A model generated the notes under the pieces. The model saw only the letters and a list, made by a program, of their open reading frames with translations. It was not told the origin of the DNA and made no database searches. From Brevundimonas variabilis (GTDB lineage Bacteria > Pseudomonadota > Alphaproteobacteria > Caulobacterales > Caulobacteraceae), in NCBI RefSeq assembly GCF_014199945.1, contig NZ_JACHOR010000004.1, forward strand, positions 372,001 to 436,000: a DNA stretch of 64,000 nucleotides, in the 5' to 3' direction. The position numbers were made by a program, and so were the translations under genes. Of the stretch, positions 58,089 through 64,000 are shown piece by piece. Numbering within the stretch: position 1 is the first letter of the stretch; each line of letters begins with the position of its first letter.

Positions 58089-58441
58089 TGGCCCGGTCCG
58101 GCCTGTCGGGGGCGGTCGACTTCAGCGTGCTGGACCGGATGACCGGCGGCGACGACGACGTGTCGGAAGAGGTGCTGGGCCTGTTCGTCGAACAGGCGGC
58201 GATGTGGTCGACCATGCTGGATGCCAGGTTCGAAGGCTGGCGCGACGCCGTCCACACCATCCGCGGCGCGGCCCTGGGCATCGGCGCCCACGCCCTGTCA
58301 GAAGTCTGCGAGGACGCCGAGGTCGCGGATCAGGGGGTGGCGTCGGTCGTGCTGGACCGGGTCCGGTTCTCGCTGGATGAAGCGCTCGCCGATGTTGCGG
58401 CCTGGCGGCATGAGCTGATGCTGCGGAGCCTCCGCCGCTAG
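58088..58441 (+). CDS. Hpt histidine phosphotransfer protein
   Basis: A 117-residue helical bundle. The phosphorylated histidine lies in WRDAVHTIRGAALGIGAHALSEVCEDAE, the Hpt pattern H-x-[IL]-[KR]-G-x-A-x-x-x-G-A. DFSVLDRMTGGDDDVSEEVLGLFVEQA opens the domain. It should relay phosphate between response regulators. Translation is coupled to the permease gene, an odd pairing with no clear functional link. It ends overlapping the convergent chorismate mutase gene by 4 bases. Confidence 0.85.
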   Translation: MARSGLSGAVDFSVLDRMTGGDDDVSEEVLGLFVEQAAMWSTMLDARFEGWRDAVHTIRGAALGIGAHALSEVCEDAEVADQGVASVVLDRVRFSLDEALADVAAWRHELMLRSLRR

Positions 58442-58794
58442 CTGCGCGTGCGGTCGTAGACGCCGAACTCGTGAGCGATGCAGCGGTCGATCAGGGTCCG
58501 CCAGACCGGTTCCGCGATATCGGGTGACAGGTGGTGGGCCTTGGCTGCCGCCAGAACCTTCGTCACCACATCCTCGATCCGGGCATCGTCATGGACGGCG
58601 TCGCGGTCCGGCTTGATGCGGGCTGCGGCGTCCATGTAGCGCTGGCGCTCGGCGATCAGGGCGACGAGGGCACGGTCCAGGGCATCGACGCCCTGACGGA
58701 CCTCAACCATCGACTGGCAGTCCGAAGGATCGACACGGGCGTCGACGGCGACGATAGCGGGCTTGTGCATGGCGCAGGGGTTAGCGTCTGGCAT
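58438..58794 (-). CDS. chorismate mutase, AroQ type
   Basis: A 118-residue enzyme making prephenate from chorismate for aromatic amino acids, or a PchB-like lyase. The motifs fit a type II mutase: LDRALVALIAERQRYMDAAARIKPDRDAV (helix 1), RIEDVVTKVLAAAKAHHLSPDIAEPVWRTLIDRCIAHE (helices 2-3). ATG 58794 is likely, ATG 58770 possible. The IKPDRDAV segment resembles PchB-type proteins. No neighbour in the same pathway is present. Confidence 0.88.
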   Translation of the reverse strand: MPDANPCAMHKPAIVAVDARVDPSDCQSMVEVRQGVDALDRALVALIAERQRYMDAAARIKPDRDAVHDDARIEDVVTKVLAAAKAHHLSPDIAEPVWRTLIDRCIAHEFGVYDRTRS

Positions 58795-58830
58795 CGCCGA
58801 CGCCAACCCCTGCCGGTGTCACGGCCACCC

Positions 58831-61230
58831 TCAGTCGCGGGCGTAGCGGCTGGCGACGGGTTCATAGCGGTCCCAGACCGCGCGGTCGGCCAGCGAGCGC
58901 AGCAGCTTGATGTATTCCGCGTGGGTCCAGGCCAGCGGGGTTGCCGAGTCCGTGCCCTGGCCGAGGGTATAGGCGCGCGGAGTGGCATTGCCGACGCCGT
59001 CCCAGACCTGTTCGGGCAGCAGAAGCCCGTCATTGGCAAACCGCTCCATCCCCCGGACATAGGTCTGCCGGATGGCGGCAAAAGCGGCGTCGTCGGCATT
59101 GGCCCGGGCGGCGCGGGCGATCTCGTAATGACCACGTTCGCCTGTGAAGAAGGGCCAGACCCGGCCGCGCTGGCCCGGAGTCATGCCGCCGACACCATAG
59201 TTCCCGCCGGTCTCCATGTTCTCGCCATAGCCATCATTGCCATAGCGACGCCAGCCGGGCGTGGTGTCGCCCGCCGGGCCAAACTCATAGCGGACGCGGT
59301 ACCGGTCCTCACGGCCCTGATCGTCGTATTCCGGCAAGGTCGCCAGGATGTGCTCATCGTCGGCGGCGCGCACACCGTAGCGGACCAACTCCAGGAAGCC
59401 GCCGTCGATGATCCGGTCCTTGGGTTGGCCCGGCTGGCCGTTGTTGTCGCCCAGAGGCATCTTGTCGTTGGGGTTTTCGCTCGGGGACAGGCGCATGAAA
59501 TAGCGGCCGTCGCCGAACTCCCCGGACGTGGTGAACATCCGGGCCTCGATCTTCGACGCATAGTCATCGGCAGTGGCCTGATAGCGGGCGGCTCCGGCCG
59601 TGTCGCCCGCCGCACGCGCCATGTCGGCAGCCACCGTCAGGCCGGCGATCACGGCGGCGGTGGTGGAGGGCGAGTGGCCGGGCTGTTCTTCCCAGCGCTC
59701 CTGCTGGGTGAAGGGCGGGGTGACGGTGACGTCGTTCCACAACAGGCCGATCTTGCCGCCTGTGACAAGGAAGTCGGCAGCGGGCTTGATCATGGTTGGA
59801 TACAGGGCGTTGAGCTCGGCCCGGGGCAGCCAGCCCATTTCGGCCAGTCGCCAGCCCAGCATCAGCGGCATCGCTGTCTGGTCCAGCTGAACCCCGACCC
59901 ATTCCAGCGTGCCATCGACCTCGGTCTTCTGCAGGAACCAGCCGGTGGCACCTGTGTTGCCCGGCGTCTCGGCATCGACCTGGACCTGGGGCAGGTAACG
60001 GAAGGCCGCCAGCGGCGTCTCCCGGTCGCCCAGCGCCGCCATGGCCATGGCCACCTGGTAGAAGTCGCGCGGCCAGACGGCCTTGTAGCCTGTCGACGGA
60101 TTGGTCGCATCGACCGTGTCGCCCCACGGATTGGACAGGGAGGCGATCAGGGCCCCGGCATAGGTCCGGTCTTCCTGGACCTTGAGCATCAAGGCCGAGG
60201 CATAGGCCAGCTTGCCGCCATCGGTGGACTGGGTCGCGATCCGGGGCAGTTCGGTCAGGGACGCGACATAGTCCTCCCAGCCGACGGCGCTGCCTTCACC
60301 GTTGAAGCGGGCGAGGACGGTGTCCAGTCCGGTCGCCAGGGTGGCGTCGGCGGTGGCCTCGGCCGCAGCTTCGCTGTCGGCAAATCCGATGACGAAGTCG
60401 CGGCTCAGGCTCTGGCCCGCGCGCACGGTCGGCAGGCTGCCCGCCAGCATCAGATTGCCCGTGTCCGTCCCGGTCGAGGCATAAAGGTTGTCGAGGCGGC
60501 CGTCGGCCTTGAGTTCGGTCAGGGCGTCGGAGGCGCCGACGAAGCCGACGCTGGCGGCCTCGAACGCCTGGTCCGGCTTCAGCACCAGATGGGTCGTGCC
60601 TTCGTGGGCGTACAGGCGCTGTGCCGAGGCTTGGCCGAGATCCTTGACCCCTGTATTGGCGATATGCGGCTCCAGCAGCAGGTGCGGGGTCACGTCACCG
60701 CTGAGGGCACGGATGGTGACCCGCACGACCATGGCGTTGCGGTCGGGGTCGGTGAACAGCCGCTTCTCGATCTCGAACCGGCCCTGACGGTCGGTGGTCG
60801 TGACCTTGTAGGCCGGAGACAGGGGACGGCCTTGGGCATCGGTATGCAGATATTCCGTCCGGGCGGTGGTGTCGTCGCCCTCGACGGCCAGACCCGAAGA
60901 CGTCGCAACGGCGAAGCGCAACTGCTTGATCTGGGCTTCATGGATCAGCCCGTACATGGTCTCGGTCAGGACGCCGTCGGCGATCGAGAACCAGACTTTT
61001 GATACGTCGCCGGTCCGGCCGCCCGGGCGGTACTGGCCTTCGACATAGGCCTCATAGGATGCCCCGGCACCGGTCTTGACCGCGCTGACCCATGTCGGCT
61101 GGTCGCCGGGCGCACCCGGCGCCGTGGCCTGGATCAGAGGGACGGGTGTCGCGACATCGGCCGTGCTGGCGCAGGCGGCCATGGTCAGGGCCGAGGCGGC
61201 GGTCAGAAGGCGGGCGGTCAGCTTGATCAT
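58831..61230 (-). CDS. GH15 glucoamylase (glucan 1,4-alpha-glucosidase), lipoprotein
   Basis: A 799-residue enzyme releasing glucose from maltodextrin ends. The signal ends in a lipobox (LTMAACAST, cysteine near 20), so it is probably anchored to a membrane. An N-terminal beta-sandwich (about 40-300) precedes the (alpha/alpha)6 catalytic barrel. Catalytic regions are YKAVWPRDFYQVAM, TQQERWEEQPGHSPS (general acid Glu) and LLPEQVWDGVG (general base Glu). It overlaps the esterase gene by 4 bases. With the MFS transporter and GH97 enzyme it forms a maltose/maltodextrin operon. Confidence 0.93.
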   Translation of the reverse strand: MIKLTARLLTAASALTMAACASTADVATPVPLIQATAPGAPGDQPTWVSAVKTGAGASYEAYVEGQYRPGGRTGDVSKVWFSIADGVLTETMYGLIHEAQIKQLRFAVATSSGLAVEGDDTTARTEYLHTDAQGRPLSPAYKVTTTDRQGRFEIEKRLFTDPDRNAMVVRVTIRALSGDVTPHLLLEPHIANTGVKDLGQASAQRLYAHEGTTHLVLKPDQAFEAASVGFVGASDALTELKADGRLDNLYASTGTDTGNLMLAGSLPTVRAGQSLSRDFVIGFADSEAAAEATADATLATGLDTVLARFNGEGSAVGWEDYVASLTELPRIATQSTDGGKLAYASALMLKVQEDRTYAGALIASLSNPWGDTVDATNPSTGYKAVWPRDFYQVAMAMAALGDRETPLAAFRYLPQVQVDAETPGNTGATGWFLQKTEVDGTLEWVGVQLDQTAMPLMLGWRLAEMGWLPRAELNALYPTMIKPAADFLVTGGKIGLLWNDVTVTPPFTQQERWEEQPGHSPSTTAAVIAGLTVAADMARAAGDTAGAARYQATADDYASKIEARMFTTSGEFGDGRYFMRLSPSENPNDKMPLGDNNGQPGQPKDRIIDGGFLELVRYGVRAADDEHILATLPEYDDQGREDRYRVRYEFGPAGDTTPGWRRYGNDGYGENMETGGNYGVGGMTPGQRGRVWPFFTGERGHYEIARAARANADDAAFAAIRQTYVRGMERFANDGLLLPEQVWDGVGNATPRAYTLGQGTDSATPLAWTHAEYIKLLRSLADRAVWDRYEPVASRYARD

Positions 61231-62174
61231 GAGGCTACTCGGGTCGGGGACAGGAGGAAGGTCAGGGGCACGTCGAGGCGGCTGTTCCAGCTCTTCTCGT
61301 TGTGTTCGGCACCGGGGAAAACCAGCGACTGGAACCGCTCAGGGCCCCAGCCGGCACCGCGCACCGTCTCGTCGATACGGGTCTGGAAGAAGGCATAGAA
61401 CTGATCGAGGGTTTCATCCCCGCGATCGAAATACAGGCGATGGGTCGCGGGGTCCGGCAGGCCGTCGGCGATGACGCGGCTCCAGGTCTGGACGACCGTC
61501 TCGCGCCATTGGGCCAGGGCATCGCCGTCCAGCCGCTCGAGCCGCAGGGGCCAGTGGGTGGAAAGACAGGCCGCGGCCCCGAACACCTGCGGATGCTTCA
61601 TCATGGCATAGAGCGAGATCAGCCCGCCCATGCTTGAGCCCGAGATCATCGTGTCGCTCCGGCCGGGCAGGGTGCGGTAGTCCCGGTCGATGACGGGCTT
61701 GAGCTCATCGACCAGGAACCGCAGATAGCCATCGGACAGGGGCGCGCCGCCATACATGCCCAGCAGGGTCTGGCGGATGTCGTCGGGCAGGGCGGTGATC
61801 AGGTCGGCGGGCACATACTCCCTCAGGCGAAGCGGGGTGTTCCAGACGCCGACCACGATCGGGGCCCGGGCCTGACCATTGGCGATCAGCCGGGTCAGGT
61901 GTTCATCCACGCCCCATTCGCCGAAATTGGCCTTTGCCGGATCGAACAGGTTCTGGCCGTCGTGCATGTAGAGGACGGGGTAACGGTCGGTGCCGGCCTC
62001 GTAGCCGGGCGGCAGCCAGATGGTGACATTGCGCGCCCCGACATGGGCCGAAGCGACGTCCGTCAGCTCGATCAGGCGCCCGGACGCAGGGACGGGCCCG
62101 GGCGGCGTCTGGGCCAGGACCGATCCGGCCAGCGGGGTTGCCGCAAGGGTGGCAAGCAGGGTGCGACGGTTCAC
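61227..62174 (-). CDS. secreted alpha/beta-hydrolase (esterase D-like)
   Basis: A 315-residue hydrolase with signal peptide VNRRTLLATLAATPLAGSVLAQ. VTIWLPPGYEAGTDRYPVLYMHDGQNLF opens the domain, and MISGSSMGGLISLYAM holds the nucleophile serine. HLYFDRGDETLDQFY in form (acid) and PGAEHNEKSW (histidine) complete the triad. GTG 62174 overlaps the MFS stop (GTGA). Within a starch-utilisation operon it may remove acyl groups from glucans; the substrate is not known. Confidence 0.88.
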   Translation of the reverse strand: MNRRTLLATLAATPLAGSVLAQTPPGPVPASGRLIELTDVASAHVGARNVTIWLPPGYEAGTDRYPVLYMHDGQNLFDPAKANFGEWGVDEHLTRLIANGQARAPIVVGVWNTPLRLREYVPADLITALPDDIRQTLLGMYGGAPLSDGYLRFLVDELKPVIDRDYRTLPGRSDTMISGSSMGGLISLYAMMKHPQVFGAAACLSTHWPLRLERLDGDALAQWRETVVQTWSRVIADGLPDPATHRLYFDRGDETLDQFYAFFQTRIDETVRGAGWGPERFQSLVFPGAEHNEKSWNSRLDVPLTFLLSPTRVAS

Positions 62175-63712
62175 GGCCTGACCTCCTTGACCCGCAGCGA
62201 AAAGGCCGCGGCGATGAAGAAGCTGATGCCCCCGACGACCAGGGCCCAGATGGCCTGACCCTCGAACAGGGCGTTCAGCATCAGGCCCAGCAGGGTCGCC
62301 GCCACCAGCTGGGGCACGACGATGAAGATGTTGAAGACGCCCATATAGACGCCCATCTTGCGCCCCGGCACGGCCCCCGAAAGGATGGCGTAGGGCATGG
62401 AGACGATCGAGGCCCAGGCGATGCCGACGCCGATCATGGGCAGCCACAGCAGCTGTGGATCGCGGATAGCGAAGATGCCCAGCAGGCCCAGGCCCCCGAA
62501 GACGAGGGCGATCGCATGGGCCCCCTTCCGGCCCGTCCGACGCGCAAGGACGGGCAGGGTGAAGGCGGCGAGGGCGGCGACGCCGTTGTAGACGCCGAAC
62601 AGGACGCCGACCCAGTCTGCACCCGCATTATAGGCCACCGAGGTCGTGTCGCTGGATCCGAAATGCACCGCGGTCACGGCAGCGGTGGTGTAGATCCACA
62701 TGGCGAACAGGGCGAACCAGCTGAAGAACTGGACCACGGCGAGGCCGCGCATGGTCTCGGGCATGCCGAACATGTCGTCGAGGATTTCGGTCAGGCCGTT
62801 CGACGCCCTGGCCCGGCGCAGGGCACCGACCGCCAACTGCAGCAGGCCGAAGCCGGCGACGAAACCGGCGAGGACATAGAGCTCCTTGCCGATGGCCTTG
62901 CGCCAGTCGGTCGCGTCGGCTGCGAGGCCCGCAGCCTGATCGCGCAGCAGCCAGATGCCGAGGAAGGCGATGGCACCAACCGCGAGCCAGATCAGTCCGC
63001 CGGACATATAGGCGCTGGCAGGCCGCAGGGCCTCAGGCGACGGGTCTGCGGCCGCGCGATGGGTCTCGAAAGCCTCCATCTCGGCGGGGCTGTATTCCTT
63101 CGTCGAGAACACCGTCCAGAGCACGGCGACCAGCATGGCGGCGGCCCCGACATAGAAGCTGATCCGGACGCTGTCGGGCACGATGCCTTCCGGTGCTGTC
63201 GAGGAAACATTCAGGACATTGGACAGGAGCCAGGGCAGGCAGGAGGCGAAGACCGCGCCCGTGCCGATGAAGAAGCTCTGCATCGCATAGCCCGTGGCGC
63301 GCTGTTCCTCGGGCAGGTTGTCCCCGACGAAGGCGCGGAAGGGCTCCATGGTGACATTGATGGCGGCGTCCATGATCCACAGGGTCGCCGCCGCCATCCA
63401 GAGAACCGGGGCATTGGGCATGAAGACCAGGGCCAGCGAGGTCAGGATGGCCCCGACCAGGAAGTAGGGCCGGCGTCGGCCCAGCGGGGTCCAGGTCTTG
63501 TCGCTGAAATAGCCGATCGCCGGCTGGACCAGCAGGCCGGTCAAGGGCGCGGCGATCCACAGGATGGCCAGAGAGTCGACCTCGGCCCCCAGCGTCTGGA
63601 AGATCCGGCTGGTGTTGGCGTTCTGCAGGCCAAAGCCGATCTGGATGCCGAAGAAGCCGACACACATGTTCCAGATGGCAAGCCGGGTCAGCCGGGGGCG
63701 GGTCGTCATCAT
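62171..63712 (-). CDS. MFS sugar transporter (maltose/oligosaccharide type)
   Basis: A 513-residue inner-membrane transporter with about twelve segments. The motif GYFSDKTWTPLGRRRPYFLVGA is the SLC45/GPH-like sugar-proton symporter signature after segment 2. AINVTMEPFRAFVGDNLP is also typical. It should import maltose or maltodextrin into the cytoplasm. ATG 63712 (or 63709) overlaps the GH97 stop. Position between GH97, esterase and GH15 genes supports a maltose role. Confidence 0.92.
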   Translation of the reverse strand: MMTTRPRLTRLAIWNMCVGFFGIQIGFGLQNANTSRIFQTLGAEVDSLAILWIAAPLTGLLVQPAIGYFSDKTWTPLGRRRPYFLVGAILTSLALVFMPNAPVLWMAAATLWIMDAAINVTMEPFRAFVGDNLPEEQRATGYAMQSFFIGTGAVFASCLPWLLSNVLNVSSTAPEGIVPDSVRISFYVGAAAMLVAVLWTVFSTKEYSPAEMEAFETHRAAADPSPEALRPASAYMSGGLIWLAVGAIAFLGIWLLRDQAAGLAADATDWRKAIGKELYVLAGFVAGFGLLQLAVGALRRARASNGLTEILDDMFGMPETMRGLAVVQFFSWFALFAMWIYTTAAVTAVHFGSSDTTSVAYNAGADWVGVLFGVYNGVAALAAFTLPVLARRTGRKGAHAIALVFGGLGLLGIFAIRDPQLLWLPMIGVGIAWASIVSMPYAILSGAVPGRKMGVYMGVFNIFIVVPQLVAATLLGLMLNALFEGQAIWALVVGGISFFIAAAFSLRVKEVRP

Positions 63713-64000
63713 CGGGCGCGTCCCGCCGGCACGAAGCGGATCGCCTGACCGCCACCCGGTGCGAGACGCAGGGTCAGGGTGTCAGCCGCCGTGACGGTCT
63801 GTTTCTCGATCACGATGTCGGTGCGGTCACCCTTCCAGTCGGCATTCGGGCCATCGCGATAGATTTCTGCCGTGTAGCGGACGCCTGGCTCAAGGAAGGT
63901 CAGCGGGGCTGACAGCACGCGCGGGTTCTCGTCGGTGATCGAACCGAGGAACCATTCCCGGGTGCCGCGTTCCTTGCGGACGATGGTGACGAAGTCTCCC
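63709..64000 (-). CDS. GH97 alpha-glucosidase, C-terminal end (partial)
   Basis: The last 96 residues of a gene that begins beyond the right edge. DFVTIVRKERGTREWFLGSI, LTFLEPGVRYTAEIYRDGPN and LRLAPGGGQAIRFVPAG are the C-terminal beta-domain of GH97 glycoside hydrolases. These split alpha-glucosides in the periplasm. It is the first visible gene of the maltose operon and overlaps the MFS start. Confidence 0.88.
   Translation of the reverse strand, partial: GDFVTIVRKERGTREWFLGSITDENPRVLSAPLTFLEPGVRYTAEIYRDGPNADWKGDRTDIVIEKQTVTAADTLTLRLAPGGGQAIRFVPAGRAR

Noticed and set aside
58531-61002. 823-codon plus-strand reading frame antisense to GH15
   Set aside because: High-GC mirror of the glucoamylase gene. 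The protein is low-complexity (G, R, V, D-rich) with no motif, while the other strand has full catalytic motifs.
62138-63748. 536-codon plus-strand reading frame antisense to the MFS gene
   Set aside because: Glutamine/histidine/aspartate-rich mirror of a transporter. The minus strand has the sugar symporter signature and operon overlaps.

Overview
The window looks like an alphaproteobacterial chromosome of the Caulobacterales, most likely Brevundimonas or a close relative. That is inferred from high GC, coupled ATGA/TGATG gene overlaps, GTG/TTG starts and a maltose block (MFS transporter, GH15, GH97, esterase) at the right end. It divides at a tRNA-Lys(CTT) gene (56410-56485). Left of the tRNA 3' end lies an integrative and conjugative element (ICE) whose far end, and probably its integrase, are outside the window. 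Right of it is ordinary chromosome.

ICE, left to right. (1) 105-2570: two unknown minus-strand genes, one frameshifted. (2) 2571-4404: an RP4-like oriT nic site, mobC and a MOBP relaxase. (3) 4624-21371: defence cargo. A DNA phosphorothioation system (dndA divergent from dndBCDE) is flanked by a module that is not the classical dndFGH: a DGQHR protein plus HNH nuclease on +, and an SF2 helicase plus ParB-like protein on -. An Abi/HEPN protein, a GIY-YIG-type nuclease with a McrA-like N-terminal domain and a PD-(D/E)XK-like protein are also present. (4) 21573-33559: a complete VirB/VirD4 type IV secretion operon on the minus strand, virB1 to virB11, virD4 and an LPD7 protein. (5) 33636-34472: LuxR-type and XRE-type regulators, probably of transfer.

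(6) 34734-45226: a lasso peptide locus. It has a GntR regulator with a palindrome just after it, two precursor genes (one with two leader-core units in tandem), the fused B1-B2 protease, the C cyclase, a lasso isopeptidase, a TonB-dependent receptor, an anti-sigma factor and an ECF sigma factor. (7) 45716-47002: an orphan LuxR protein, a SnoaL-like protein and a possible gene remnant. (8) 47215-55338: a second RiPP locus. It has a C39-peptidase ABC exporter, an HlyD adaptor and a thioredoxin-like protein on -; a double-glycine precursor, radical SAM/SPASM maturase, TraB/GumN-like protein and a putative oxygenase on +; and a GT9-like glycosyltransferase on -. The core has four aromatic-X-acidic triplets and two cysteines, suggesting a cyclophane (triceptide-like) product. 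(9) 55903-56409: an AlpA-like excisionase and three 9-bp repeats at 12-bp spacing beside the tRNA, the expected layout of an element end.

Chromosomal side: an APC-family permease, an Hpt protein, a chorismate mutase, and a minus-strand maltodextrin operon (GH97 partial, MFS transporter, esterase, GH15 glucoamylase).

The most novel-looking parts are the Dnd-linked DGQHR/HNH/helicase/ParB module, the tandem lasso precursor, and the radical SAM RiPP locus with TraB-like, oxygenase and glycosyltransferase partners. Functions come from reading motifs and neighbours; no database search was possible.
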